Made by a program: the position numbers and the translations under genes. Positions 48,501 to 62,463 of a stretch of 64,000 nucleotides of DNA are shown here, piece after piece; the stretch's first letter is position 1; each line of letters begins with the position of its first letter. This stretch comes from Eucalyptus grandis (lineage: Eukaryota; Streptophyta; Magnoliopsida; Myrtales; Myrtaceae). The stretch covers positions 46,792,770-46,856,769 of the forward strand of contig NC_052622.1 of the NCBI RefSeq assembly GCF_016545825.1. Reading direction: 5' to 3'. A model generated the notes under the pieces. That model was given only the letters and a program-made list of their open reading frames with translations, did no database searches and was not told the origin of the DNA.

Positions 48501-48841
48501 TTCTTTTCCCGTGTTAGAAGCTGGACTACTCTGGAAAATGGGAAAAATACAAACAAAACATTCATCACTTTTCACTAAAATGCCACTTGCACATATCTAT
48601 TTTCAAAAGTACATTTCACTTAGCTATAAACAATACCCTCAATGTCTCTACCACCCACCACCTCTACCTTCTATCGTGCCCAGCCACTCCAATTGCTGTC
48701 CCTCCTTGTGAAGTCTCCAAATGATGTTGCCATCACCGTCCTTCTTATTGGGAGCAAGCAGTTGAACTCACATTCGCTCAAAAGTTTAAATTAAAGAGTT
48801 ATAAGTTAATTATAATATATTAATTGCTCCACACCACATCA
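45567..48841. other. Intergenic DNA with simple repeats
   Basis: CCA run at 45714-45735, CTC run at about 45758-45775, poly-T at about 45812-45833, ATT run at about 48303-48322. Otherwise AT-rich without a recognised gene. Confidence 0.5.
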
Positions 48842-49400
48842 AATCTTCGATGTGGGACTTCTCTTAACATAATTCACATATGTATATTGACAATCCCCTC
48901 CTCACATATAAGCTCGGTTTAATTTTGCTTTCATCTCACTCTAAATATTGTTATGCATTGGGATCTTAACTTGAATCTTTGTCAACAATCAACTTCATCC
49001 CTAGTCTCTTTCTCCAGACCAAATAATGAAATTTATTAGCCTACATTGCTACACCACAATGTCAGTGCCCAAAAATTGCGTTGTGCCAATCAATCATCGG
49101 CTTTTATATCATCTGTTGGGAGCTCGTGGTAATCGTCTAATGCCTTCATCCAGGGATATCGCCAAGTCCGAGCCCATTAATATATTTAGTTGTATCTACC
49201 TCTACTTAAGAGATTAAGCCAATGAGATATTAGTCGATTAGAATATATTAACTACTCCATACTACACTAATTCTTTGATGTGAGACTTATCTAACGTAAC
49301 TCATACATGATATGTAAACTCAGTGTTAGGTTTGTTCCTCCCCAATTCAAGTATCCTTATACACCAACATATCTCAACTTGAATCTTCAATATCCACTTT
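48842..49400. repeat. Two related repeat segments with a GATGTGGGACTT motif
   Basis: TCTTCGATGTGGGACTTCTCTT near 48845 and TCTTTGATGTGAGACTTATCTA near 49272 share surrounding order (ATATATTAA-T-CTCCA-AC, the motif, ACATA, TCCCC). A weaker match lies at 55068-55090 (CCAATGTGAGATTTTT). Likely remnants of one LTR-type family. Confidence 0.45.
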
Positions 49401-50254
49401 CAATCCTAATCTCTCCATATAGACCGAACCATGGAGGTTGCCATTATGATTGTGATACTATTCACAACACCCACAGCCTAGAATGAAACACCAATACATA
49501 TTGAGAGTGTCTACCAATCAACAATCGATTTTGATACCTTTAGTTGAAAGTGTGCAGTGGAAGCTCGATACCTTCACTAGATTCCTTCTTCAAATAAATT
49601 TCTTTCAAACTTTATAAATAGAATTCAATTATTCTTCATTTGAAAGCAAATTACACAACATCTCTAAGTTTACCGGTTCAAGGGAAAGTTTGATTGACTC
49701 ATGTTTACATAGTGCTAGTACAAATAGGTTCGAGTGTTGTATCTTGGGAGGTATAGTTCGTGAATTTGCAAAGTATTGTTAGTAGGAATTAATCAACCTA
49801 AGGAGATTTAGTAAACCGTACCTCATTTTCTATTTGATTTTGTTATAATTTTATAGCAATCAAATAAGTTTATAAGTTATCCCTTTCTTAGATTGTTTAA
49901 TTTTACTAATTGCAAAAAACAATATTGTATTGGAGTGTCTATTTGGTACAACTTTCTCAGAACAGTTTCAGTTGTGAAAATGGATGCTACAACTTTTTAT
50001 GGGGTGTTTGGCAATCACCTCATGATAGCAGTACCTCTATAGTTACAATAGTTTCCAACAGCTTTTATGAAATTGCTGCACCTAGTTCTTAGATTCTACA
50101 ACTTTACAACATGTGCTAGTATTACAAAATACAAAAGTCACGGTACTTTACAGTGCACCTACGTCCTAGCGCAATTATAGTTTGGCGACATCTATATCAA
50201 ATGGGTTTTTAGTCTTTTCAAGACTAGTATAACGTCTATTTCGACTAGAATTAC
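49401..50254. other. AT-rich intergenic DNA
   Basis: No gene, repeat end or regulatory feature recognised. Confidence 0.5.
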
Positions 50255-50432
50255 GGTTGACAATTTGAGGAGAATTATCAGTGAATTGAGAAGACTTAGT
50301 GCAGGAATTTTGGATGTACTAGCTGTTGATTCTTCGGCTAATCGGTTGATGATTTGAGGGGAATTAGCAGTGAATTGAGAAGACTTGGTGCAGGAATTTT
50401 GGATGTACTAGCTGTTGATTCTTCGGCTAATT
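50255..50432. repeat. Direct tandem duplication, unit 89 bp
   Basis: GGTTGA...GATTTGAGG...GTGAATTGAGAAGACTT...GCAGGAATTTTGGATGTACT occurs at 50255 and again at 50344 with a handful of differences. Recent by eye. Confidence 0.9.
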
Positions 50433-51728
50433 GCTGTGCAATACTTTTTCATAGAGATGGCCTTGCACGCTACACGCCATCGTCATCGTGCCTATCATTG
50501 ACCTAAATTCTCCTTCAAGATTACCTCTTTTTTAAAGATTCCTCGACAGAGAACTTTTCGTTTCGTGTATAACAATCTTTCATTTTTCAAAGGAAATATT
50601 AATTTCCCCATTTTTGATGTGCCTGACCTACCTAATTATATGAAGATCCCTATTTTATAATGTCAAGCTATAATGATAATACGGACGAATATAGTTATAT
50701 GTGAGCACAGGCACCAACTAACAAAAAGACTACACTGCTGTTTGAGTGGAATGCAAAAGGTGAAGCTTGTGGGTTTCCCCTGAAAATCTTGTTTGAAAGG
50801 ATTGTCATGCCATGGTTTGGATAAGCTAGTGCACAAAAAAATTTCGGCACTAAATAGATAAGTTTAAAGATAATTAAGGTGGCGCAAAAGGGAAGTTTGT
50901 GACCCTACACTCACGTCAATCTTCCCCCTTTGTTTTCTTTCGAATCTCAACTCAATTTCTGGAAATGATATAAATAAAGAGAGCATAATTACAATAAAAT
51001 AAATGCCTGAAAAAATAGGAAGTAGATTTTAGATGTGCTTAGAATTATAAGATATAACTAATTATAGAGAGATTGGTTTATGAAATTGATATTGAAAACG
51101 TTTGACAATCTCTACGCAACTAATTAAAACTTGAGCCACGTTGAGACTTTTACAATGCATCGCCTCATCTTGTAAGTCGGTATCCGAATATCTAGAACGA
51201 TTCATATTCCTCTTGGGCGATATTGATCGAGAATGATGACATGCAAAGCAAAAGCAAATCTCTTTGTGTCATGATTGTTATTTAAATATAGGAGCAACAT
51301 TTAAAATGTTTAGGGTGCAATTAGTGCAATTAAAATGTTTAGAACTAAATTTACAAAAGTATAATAGATTTACAACTTTTTGGACAATTTTCTCAAAAAA
51401 GGCTATCATTTGTTATCTCCACGCGCTAGAATATTAATGTGGGATTTTAGTGCTCAAATTCACAGGCGTGTTTTATATTGATGATTATTAGGCGCACAAA
51501 TCGTCAAAAAATTAGCAGTTAAAATTAAATTATTTGGAATCATTATCTCTGGCAATCCTTATGCTGGAATAATGTTGTCGGTACATAATCCTTATCAAGT
51601 TCAACAGCACGTTTTACATTAACTACCGACGTAGAGTGTAAACTTGTCACGCAATTACTGGTCGAAACCAAATTATTGCCAAGCTAAAATATTCGAGTCC
51701 CACTTTTTTAAATTGGTGATAGTAATCA

Positions 51729-51767
<39 letters not shown>

Positions 51768-52239
51768 AAAAAAAAAAAAAAAAACATGTAATAGGGCGAT
51801 GGAGAAGCATCTTCTTGTGGTACAAAGAACAAGAAACCTAACATGGAATTTTCGGGCCCGAGAAGTAAGTCGAATGCTATGAACATGGAAAGAAAAACAA
51901 GAACATGGAAGGTCCCAGTTGACCTGGAACAGTCCCAACTTAGCGACCCTTGTGATCTACGGTGTGGAAGCAGCTGGAACCCTCGCGGCATTATTAGTCA
52001 TCATCGATGATATGCCCTAGAACTAGGAAGAAGAAAACTCCAACCTGGTGCCGTCCCATCTCCATGATCTTCTTCCCGTTCGGTGCGTTGGGCACCCGTG
52101 GAGAGAAGCCATTGAGTCCTTCAATTTCACCGAAAGAGTTGCTCAGATTGATTGCGACAAGAACGGGCTATGAAAACCCAATACTTTTATCTAGAGAGAT
52201 CGTTATAGGAGGGTCTAAGTCCGAGCTTATCGATATATC
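50433..52239. other. AT-rich intergenic DNA with an AAAT microsatellite
   Basis: An AAAT run at about 51731-51768 is followed by poly-A to about 51784. No gene recognised. Confidence 0.5.
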
Positions 52240-52860
52240 CAACTAAAATTACATCTTTTGACAAAATTGTCAATTGTATCCTTCCGACCAATTTTGCCTA
52301 ATTTGGTTTTAAATCTTTGATTTTGTTAATTTTAAACATTTTCATAATTTGCTAATTATGTCCTCCTAACCACTTCTGATCGCAAATTGAAAACATGAAC
52401 GTTAGTTGTTTTAGGTGGCACAACTAATACTATGGATAATTTTTATAATTTTTTTATTTTTTATATTATTTTATTTCTTTTCCTTTTTTCATTGTGGCTG
52501 ACAAGGCTATCTTGCTCGCCATGAAGGCCTTGCCCACAACCGGCGAGGTCACTGGTGAGGGTGCAAAGAGCCCTTGCTAGTGGCCAATAAGGGCTTGTAG
52601 GCCTAGGGAAGGTCTTCAACAGTCTTCCCTAGCTAAAATGAAAAATAAAATATTTTATTTTTAAAAATTTAAAAAATTATTTATGTCGTGACTCGGTTAT
52701 GTCGTCACATAATACGTCCACATTGATTTCCGGTCAAAATTAATTAGAAAGACTCAATTGATAAATTATTTAAAGGTTTATGAATAAATTAATTAAATTA
52801 AAAAACTTAGGTGGGAATTGACATAAACACAATAATTTCAAATACCTCTCTGATAATTTT
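52240..52860. repeat. GC-cored dispersed repeat (copy 4)
   Basis: AT-rich shells (AAAATTGTCAATTGTATCCT on the left, GGGAATTGACATAAACACAA on the right) surround a core at 52490-52630 with GGCTATCTTGCTCGCC and CCGGCGAGGTCACTGGTGAG. The two shells look like partial inverted partners. Ends are approximate. Confidence 0.5.
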
Positions 52861-54162
52861 TCCTAAACTTTTATAATACCTTGCTCACTAAGCCCCAAAC
52901 TTTTACTAGCACATGAACCATATGGCACGTGGCATCTTTCTCTACTTCCGCCGAAAGATAGATTTTGATTCGCCACTCCTACTTTCTCTCCACTATACTT
53001 CTTTTCATTTTGACTTTTTAGGTCCAAAACAGCGCGATGAGAAAAACTTTCTTTCCACCTCACATTCGTTCCACTTACTTTCGCTCCTTTTGTTTTTTCC
53101 TTTCCTCCCAAAAACGCAAAACTTCGATTCTTCTTATGAGATAGCTTTTCCTAATTACGTTATCTTAAGGCTTATTACCTCAAAAAAAAACAAGAGTAAA
53201 TTCCGCTAATGGTTATCGAATATGGTACATTTCTCGATTAGATTACTTGAATCTCTTTTACTAATTGAATACACTGAATGCCGATGGCACTTTAGCATTT
53301 TTTCCAGTTGTGTTTCTTTATCGAAACCTATGCGATGTCCCATGGCCAGACTATAAATGGTATTGATGTGATGCCACTTAATCAATAAACTAATCGTTAT
53401 GCCATCCCAACAAAATTGATGATTACATCGAAACATAAAGTAAGTTTCAAAAAATAAAGCACGAATTGTTGGAATCCTTCGGTTCCCTCAGAAATAGTGC
53501 GGGGAGAGTCGCACATGCTCGCTAGCCCTCGCCTGAGCTTCTCTCGCTCGTGCCCCGACTCCCTACCTCTCTTGTTTCTTTTATTTTGCGTGTGGTTCTT
53601 TTCTCATATTTGTTGAAATGGCACCTCTATGGCCCTACAATCAGCATTATGGGTACGCAAAAGATTACATTGATATGGATCGATTAACGAAAAAAATCGA
53701 AATCGAGAGCATTTCGTTCAATGACGTGCTCGCTGCCAAATGCACCATACTTTACTGATCATCTTCCCAAGATTACCCAAGTATAATGTTGACGTTGTTC
53801 CCTAGGCGCCACGCTACGCGACATCCGCTTACCTACTCCCCCAATCTGAAATTGTAAACAACGCTGAAGTTGACAATTACCTTAAAAGAGATCAGCACTC
53901 AAATGGCTGAAGCATGATGATGCCGACTTATGGAGGTCATATGGTGGTAATTTCAATCAATTTGACAATCCCAACCTTCGGCATTTTATCCATATACACA
54001 TACACATGTATTGTCAAAGTCACGGGCATCCAATGGACGACATCTACTCCATATCCCGAGAAGAAGACATTATAATTATCATAATTTTCATACAATACTT
54101 ATTTGAGTATCATAATTTTTTTGATCATATAAGTATAATAATTTATGCATCTTGCTGACTTG

Positions 54163-54198
<36 letters not shown>

Positions 54199-57100
54199 TT
54201 CGATCATTTGAGCATCATGATTTTTTGATAACGTTCACCACAAGCACTATGCCATGTCGGATTTTCAGCATTTTGATGAATATTTTTTAAACATTTTGAC
54301 ACTTTAGCGATTGATTAAAAGTTATGACATTTAAGTGAACGTCGTACGAAAATTATAATGCTTATGATATTTTTATCACCGTGATATGTAAAAGTTGCGG
54401 GTGATTGTTAGGAGGGGTAGATAGAAGGTGAATTGCCTGGCTTTAAAGATGCATGGACAGGTGATCGATGTCCGGCTTTGCTTCGTCACCAACTCGTGTA
54501 CCTCTCCCTCAATAACACATGAGAGAGAGAGAGAGAGTCTGGCATAATGCGATTGACGGGGGCCTCCTCGGAGGCCAGGAAAGGATGCAGTGTCCAGCAA
54601 GCTTCGGACGCCTTTTCTTTTTGACAGCATCGGTCAGAGGGGTGTCGCGCCGAGGCTCGTCTTCCCATGCCTTCGAAACAAAGAAAATATGTGGGTCAAA
54701 AAGCCAAGGGCCTCTCTCCGCACGACATGCATGCAATGCGATGCATTCTTCCCGATCCAATCTTGTCAGCCTTAAAGAAAGGACAGCCTAAATTCAATTA
54801 TTTCTCATCTTGGTCACGTTAGGATGACCGCAGGACGCACGGCGTATAGGGCAGAATCAGATCCTCCTTTAAGAACTTTCCTCCTCGTCGAGCGATGGGG
54901 GGCCACGCGGGAAAAGTGCCAACATCTTAGCTTCAACCGTTGGTCAAGAAAGCGTCTTGATCCGAATTTCATCCATATATTTGGTTAGATCCCCTTTATT
55001 CAAAAATATAAGTCAATATATTATGATAAAATCAACGTATATTTAATTATTCGTACACTATCGAATTTCCAATGTGAGATTTTTTCTGTTTAATATACTT
55101 TTCAGACATACATTCAAATAAATCTTCCCTTAGGGCATGAGTCTTGTATATCCTACTCCTCTTAATTCGGTTTCCCTTCCACACCATCATGTCTCAAGTA
55201 AAATCTCTATCTTGATTTGGGCAAGTTTGGCAAGGATTGCCCTAGAGACTCCTCCTTGATCTCCTTAGTCCAACCAAGTTTGACAGAAACAATTCATTAG
55301 CCATTCGCCTTGGGAGTTGCATTCGAGATTCGTTCTTCGAGATAGTCACCAAACACCCGGGAGGGAGACGTTGGGAGACTACCAAATCAACCACCGATTC
55401 TGATATGGCCACTTGTTGGAACATGCAACAAAAGGTAGATACCTTATCCTAAGAAGACCATCAATAGAGAAGACAAGGACAAGCTCATTAATATATTCAG
55501 ATATATTTAGTTATACTCAGCTAAACTCAAAATTTAAACTCATGAGTTTTAACAAGTGGCTATTGACGTATATTTATCGCTTCGCACCAAGTGGTGGCAC
55601 GGTCCATGGCCGCCCATGGCATTGATAGGATCGGGGCAACGCAACCCACGCCCATCAGGCCCATGGACCCAATGCAGCCCACCGTGCAATGGCTGCTACT
55701 TAGTGGGCCTGTTGCCCAGCCCAACGTCCTCGTTTCCCTGTGCAAGGCCCGAGTGGCCTTTTCTCGCATTTTGGCGTCCTTTTGCAAGGCCTTTTGCTTA
55801 AAAAATTCTACTGAAAGTAGAGATCGATGTCTCATTTCCAAGTAAGGTAAGCTCATTCCCTACTCTCTAACTTGTGATTTGTCTCTTATTTTTAAGTTAT
55901 TAACTTCTTGATCTTCTGTTTGGAGGAAATCCCGATAATGTTCTTGATCCCTCTTTTAAATAAAGTTATAGACTATTATTATGATAGTAAGATCTTGATT
56001 TTTTTTTTTTTTTTTAAACATAGAAGCTATTCTAGTGAGTAAAATCTAACAAAATTATACTTTCGTAGATCGTTACTGTCTACTTGAAGTATTTGGAAAA
56101 TCCCTACGTTTAAGCCAACCCATATGTCTTAATTTTGACGGATTTGGTCCAGTTGGACTTATTAATGCTGGGTAGCTAATGGCCACCTGATCGTGAATCA
56201 AGGTCCTGCCCATCTCACGTTTTCTCAGATAGCATTCTCAAAATTATAGAGTACTTCCTCTTAAAAATACATTTTTTTTTTTTTCAAATTTCAATAGTTA
56301 GTATTAGATATATGGCGGAAAGGACGAAAATACCCTGCCTAAACGCAAATGATAACATCACTCCATTGATTGTCAATATTATTTCGTCCACCAATAAATA
56401 AATGCCACTTAGTTAATTGCGCATGCAAACTCAAAATTAGGTTTCATGCGTATTTGCCTTGTCATCAAGCATATTTTCAAGAATACAAACACATATCACG
56501 CAGAGTCCTGCTAGGGTGTATAATGATGAGACATTTTCATCTAATTATGTCCTCAGTAAAGTCAAAATTGCATTCATATTTTAGAAAATTGTTTCATCTG
56601 TGGCATCTATTCTTGCAAGTAGTGGTGGTGATGGTGTTGAGTTTGTCTTGTTTAAGTGGTGGAGGTCGCGTTTCACGTTGTTGTTGGTGGCCGAGTCGGC
56701 AATGGTAACATTCAAGTACGGCGGCGGCGGTGGATTGCAGCAGCGAGTGCGGCCGATCGTCGAAGTGCTTTTTGTTTGGGGGAGAGAGATAGGGGTCGTT
56801 GGGGGGTGGGAGGCGATGGCACTTGGGCAGCAAAGTGTATAAATTGAAGAAACGGAATGATTATATGGAGAAAATTTGGCAAGATGAGGCAATAAACCAA
56901 TAAAAAAAGTTCAAGGACGATCTTGAATGTCGAGTAAAAGTTCAAAACCTACTCATAACATTGACATTTAAGTAGTAAGCTCTTCTTATGATGCATGTAG
57001 TACTTACAATAGCTATTGTTTCAGGCAATTTGATTGGATTAAGGCAAGTTATGGATAGGAATTAAGGTGAAGTCAAGTCTCAGGAAATGAGAAATTTATC

Positions 57101-57389
57101 ATCGTCGGTAGTGGAAATGCACAGCCTTGTCATCAAGGATAACAATGCATCGTGGAGTCTACTGTGTATATACTTCGTGACATATGTTCTTTCCACTAAA
57201 AGATAGGTGCCAGTTGCAGAGGGGCAAATCATCCAATTAGCCGATGTCAACACATAAAGACTAAAATTTTCAATAGTAGAGCACGAAGACAAACACAGGA
57301 ACCATGACAACTCCTGGAAAAATAACCATACGAATTTCGAAGGGTTCTCTCCTGGATTCAACTTATCCAAATTTCTAACTCAGTTGATG
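52861..57389. other. Intergenic DNA without recognised genes
   Basis: An ATT microsatellite lies at 54165-54198 and a GA run near 54521-54537. GC-richer patches at 54480-54780, 55560-55800 and 56600-56830 contain overlapping frames on both strands, none with a recognisable domain. Confidence 0.45.
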
Positions 57390-57740
57390 TTTACGTACAT
57401 ACTCATAAGCTCCCCAACCCACGTGCCTTTCATTGAGGCTAAGCTCCACCCCCACATTGGACGGTGGATGTGAAACTTAAGATTACTCTGAGTTCATAAG
57501 TGGTTGATAGTGCCGATCACAATTATCATTATTGCGATAACCCTGCTTGTCCAAGTACAACTAGTATTATGTACATATACATAAGTTGCCTCTCTCAGGT
57601 GCCTCTCATTGAGGCTAGGCTCTAGCCCCACGTTGGGTGGTGGACATGAGACTTCAAATTACTCTGAGTTTATTGAGTGATGGACAGTGTCAATCACAAT
57701 CATCATAATTGCGATAATCTTGCTTGTCTAAGCACAAATT
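57390..57740. repeat. Diverged tandem duplication, unit about 176 bp
   Basis: GTGCCTTTCATTGAGGCTAAG at 57423 and GTGCCTCTCATTGAGGCTAGG at 57599 start matching stretches through ATTACTCTGAGTT and ATTGCGATAA. Divergence is clearly higher than in the 366 bp and 89 bp duplications. Confidence 0.8.
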
Positions 57741-60576
57741 CCCCATCCTCTAGCATGTTCTTCCCACGATAATCTTTCAAATCGCCTCTAGTTTCATCAA
57801 ACCGTGGGAAGAAATAATGGGGGCAGGATTGCTTCCACTACCCCAGGTGTGCAGCACCAGCCGCAAGTTGAAGGAGCAATGGCGACTGTCTCCGGCCTGT
57901 CTCCCTGTGAAGAGACTCGAATGCCCCCGTCGTCATCTCCCAAGGGACGAAAATCGAGCGATGTGCACGTCCGGGACAGGGCACATATGGAGTGTGAACC
58001 AAGGGTGGTACAGGATTCTCCAAGCCCTAATTGATGGAGGGATGGGGCGCGTCCCATCGCCCCTTTCCCCCACATGCTGCGAGATCCTCCCTTTGTCTTG
58101 TCCATTCCGTCACCCCCCCTCTATAAGATTGTGAGCACAATTGCGATTCACGTATCTCTCTAAGATTTCGAGAATGTGGATGTCGATTCCGTGAGATTGT
58201 TAATGGGATTGGGATTCGCAAAATGATTGAGGTCTTTGACTTAATTTCGTGACTTTCTAATAAATTTATTTGTTTTAAATTAGGGTTATCATGTATAGGT
58301 CAAAAGTCTGAACTTAATTGGTTCATGAGATTTACAGGGTGTTTCGTGATCCTTTAAATAACCGAGTCTCTATGCCTGAACCTCTGGGTGTAAAAAGAAA
58401 TTATGGTCACGTTGTAGAGAAGCAATTCTTTGCTTAAATCTTGCCGTATTTCCTACATTTTTGGAGGAGTTGGATTTAGTTTATTATCCATTTTTTGCCC
58501 AAAAACCTTCTAGTTAGATCTTAAATCAGATTGTAACCTAAGGGCAACAAAAGAAAATCATTATATTCACATGGTATCGTGGTGATTGTCGTCACCTCTA
58601 ATCTTGATCCCTAAAAAAGTTAGTCGAAAGGGCAACATAAAAAGCAAATTGAACTTTGACCGATTGGCTTGGGCCGGTAGTTGGTTGAATTTGTTAGTGT
58701 TCTTCACTCAAAAACGCGTTTATGCAGGAAACTGGTTGAATCAGTTTTTTAGTTTACTAGGAGTCAAGATTGAAGTGATTAACCGAGATTCGATTACAAG
58801 CAGCATCCAGATATGACTAACAAACACGTTGGGAACTAAGGTGCACGCCCTTGACAATGAGACGCACACCCTGGGCTGAAAAGGAGGGCATCCTCGACTT
58901 CAAGGAGCACGCCCTTGATCATAAGGAGTATGCACCAGACCCTTCAAAGGCATGTTCCTCACCATCAACAGCCGGCTCGCCGGCTTCTATGCAAAATCAC
59001 AGAGGAGAAGCCTCCATTTGAGACGAGAGTTTTGCCCAAAGCAACAAAGAACGGGAGCACACCCTCTTTTGGCTTTGCTCCCATTCCAAGATTAGAAAGA
59101 TCAAGTACACATGTCGTTTAGGTTTTTTTCTCTTACTTTTCTCAGCAAAGAGAAACGGATTGTGCGAGTGCTCGAAAGCTAGTGATAACTAAATGGGGAT
59201 TACATATGTTCAGAGGTCAGAAAATGCACTAATCGCAACTGGATTCAACCATGTCTTCAGGCGAAAGGACATTCCTGGGGAACACTAGCCAAAGGCCCAT
59301 TTAGCGGACAAACATGCCATTGATCGGGCGGAACCAGGACGCTTACAGATCATGAGAGAGATAGAGATTCAATTGTCCATATGATATCAGTCCAAAGCAA
59401 GCCCATGTAGGTGGAGTATCAGTGCCCTTTGCAAAGCCCGCCCTCCATGAAGCAAGTGCACCGTTGAAAAGAAGTGGGCTTCAGTTAACAGAGGCCGAGT
59501 CTGATACTGATCCTGGACTGACGGTGCTGGTGATCTGCTTTCTTTCTTCTGGTTGTTAATACTGAGGGAAAATTTTGTCCTCTTAACAAAATGTCTATGG
59601 CAGCGAGGTTGTCTCTTCTGCTACATTGACGGAGAATCTGAAGTTTTTGTCTCACTTTACATTAATGAAGCTCCAACGATGAATATATGAATTCGGATAT
59701 GCATGTAAGATTACGGGTGCATTTGGTTCAGCTTTTTCAAGGGGTTTCGACATTAAAAGCCCCTTAGAGAAATTGTGGGATGTTTGACAAGTTTTCCCAA
59801 AAGGCTTTCAGCTAAATGCTAGTGTTGAAAGGTCGAAAGCTCAACACTATTGGGCTTATAGCATTTGGCCAAATGTTGAACCTAGATTTCTTCCTCTAAA
59901 GCCGTTCTCACCAATTCTTTAATTTTCCAGTTTTATCTTCGTTAATGTTCATCTTTTTGGAGAAAGGGTAGTTGACAAGGCTAGATCGGGTTGGCAAGGG
60001 GTCAACGCAAGGTCGACAAAGTTGTGTGACGGCCACTTGGGTTACGCAACCTCTGGTGTCGCAATTGAGGCAGCCCTCACCTGAGTTGCATGACTTCAAG
60101 CAATGAGGCCTGAAGTCGCATGACCCTGGCTAGTCACTTGGGTCACACGACCTTTGTTGGGAATTGCATGACCTTGAATGACGATTGTTGGTGCTAGATC
60201 TGGGTTGCTGACACCCTTAGCCCTTCACCAGAGGGTTTTGATTTAAAAGAAAAAAGAAAAAAAAAAGGCCCAAAAGCCCTTTGCCATAAAAAAAAAAAAA
60301 AAAGAAAAAGCCAAAGACTATTTATGACAAAGTAGTTTTGTTAAGTAATTTTTACCAAATGTAATTTGCATTTATCCAATAGGCTTTAGATCAAAGGCAT
60401 TTGCATTTCACTAAAAACTCATTTGTAAAGTTGAATAAAGCATATAACGTGGTTATGATGGTATCATATACCTTTTCCTACTAGCAAACTCCCTCACTAG
60501 TCAATATGATCCATTAGGTTCTTGCCCGCATAGGTGGGCACCTTCCGTGGTGGGTCTTTGGAATTCTTGACATATG
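57741..60576. other. Intergenic DNA with a possible decayed Copia 5' end
   Basis: At 58568-58582, CACATGGTATCGTGG resembles an LTR end followed by a damaged initiator-Met primer site. The sequence before it (AAGGGCAACAAAAGAAAATC) resembles plant Copia LTR ends. No gag domain can be read after it. A poly-A-rich stretch lies at 60245-60310. Confidence 0.3.
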
Positions 60577-61052
60577 TGTCACGGTTGATCGATTGGGATC
60601 GTGATCGCGCGGCGACTCGGGCACTTTAGGATCGGATTGGATCGCTGAAGCACCTAAGCCAAGTCTTGCTCCACACGAACACTCACTTGCTCACCTTACT
60701 TGGATCGTAGAGAGAGAAAGGATCTAGAGAGAAGAGCTCTGGAAAGAAGTTTTGCTTTGTATTGCGAAAGTAGCGGATGTTTACAAATGAAGGAGGACAC
60801 CTCTTCTTATAATTGAGGGCCTCGTATTACAACCATCGATCTAGAATTCTACCAGCGGACGAGATCGCATCGCCTCAACTACTGACATAAATATTCAACT
60901 ACCAGCTACCGACATAAATGAAGCTAGAGTCTAATAGAAACTTCGGGGAGAAGGCTCGTTGAGAGTCTGAGCAAGCATAAGAGGTCTACCACAGATGCGT
61001 CACGGTCGACTCCGGGGAACCTCTTAGGTCGACCTTCTTTTGGCCCGTGACA
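60577..61052. repeat. Solo LTR, 476 bp, TGTCACGG...CCGTGACA
   Basis: Matching inverted ends TGTCACGG (60577) and CCGTGACA (61045-61052), flanked by TATG on both sides (60573-60576 and 61053-61056; five bases match if the terminal A is shared). No primer site or coding sequence is attached on either side, as expected after recombination between two LTRs. The superfamily is not determined. Confidence 0.65.
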
Positions 61053-62463
61053 TATGCATACATGTGTGAGATTGCAAGGGAGACAAAATAACATGTACTC
61101 CGATTCCGTTCAAGTTGAGATCAACCGTCATCTCACGGGTACTTCAACCGGATCAAAGAAAAGAAAAGTCGCGCTGCTCCACTTTCTCATCGTTATGTCA
61201 CGGGAATAAGTTTTGCTATTCTAAAAATTGTTCTAACAAGAGCAAATTTTTTCTTTTTACTTGAGCGAGAAGGACGCTTATTGCATGGTGTTTCTGTAAC
61301 CTTTTCACTGTCGTTTTCTGAAAATGATTTGCACTTTTATTTGAAGGGAAGGATGACTGCAAGCCAAGTAATTAAAATCCTTACGACAAGCGAACGTGAC
61401 AACTGATCCATGTCGATTTCATCTTCGAAATCCAATTGAGGTAAGAGATCAAGATGGAATCTGTACTTGAGCGCGACAAATGGATTGAGTCTCCTGGAAA
61501 ACCTGGAAAAGAGTGAAACTCACTTTTCTGCCATTGGGGTTTTCGCGTGTCGTTGTGATTTTAGTGGCGACACTTGGGGGAGAGATCATGATGGTCTTCG
61601 AGCCAGCCTAATTTAACTAGTAAACCCTATTGGCACCTACTCCTGGAAATAGCCAATTGTAATTGAGGCCATATGATAATGTCCTCTATCCCTTAGAGTT
61701 GCAAGCTATGCCTGACTGTTTTGTCTAGACTTTCTTTCAAATTAGACTATTCAATCCTAACGGGCCTTTGATGGGGCTTATTCTCACATCGCCTAAGCGT
61801 ACACATTGAGGTTTGCATATAATTCCGATTCTACGAAATATAAGACTATAAATCTCCTCTTTTGACGTACTGGGTTTTTCTACGCATTCTTTTTGTCGCT
61901 TAAGAATAACCCAATGATAAATTCATTTAAATTTTAAGCAAGGCGAACGCGTTCTTTTTTCCAACACACTACGGTAGCATTGGTGTTTTCTTCTCTGGCA
62001 CTCTCCTTGTGCAAATAGTACTCTCTACATGGATGGTGTCTTATATATCATCATTTATCAATACAAGGAAATCATCTCAAATTAGCAGATGATTGGGGTC
62101 CGGTGTATGAGAATTCTTGCATGAAGCTAGATTCAATTGTGACCAAAATTAGATAACATAGAGACTACTTTTGAGATCCATAACTGTCAGTAGTCGTGAT
62201 CTACTTTGTTCATGATAGACTAGGCCTCAACCTCAAATGATTGACAAAACAAATTGTAATGTAATTATCATTTTAAGATTGATTCCGTCCACTGCATCAT
62301 TCATAACATAAATCTACATGAAATATTGTTTGCGTCATATCAACCAACGTTCTAAGTATACACCACAAAATAACTTTGATTTCTATAATATTGAAAATAT
62401 GAATTACGAATAAAAAAAATAAGTCAGTGCATAAAAAGGACCTTTTTCCATTAAATATTAAAA
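61053..62463. other. Intergenic DNA upstream of the aquaporin gene
   Basis: No gene or repeat boundary recognised; AT-rich. Confidence 0.5.

Noticed and set aside
49700..49760. tRNA-like GGTTCGAG motif
   Set aside because: No acceptor or anticodon stem can be drawn around it.
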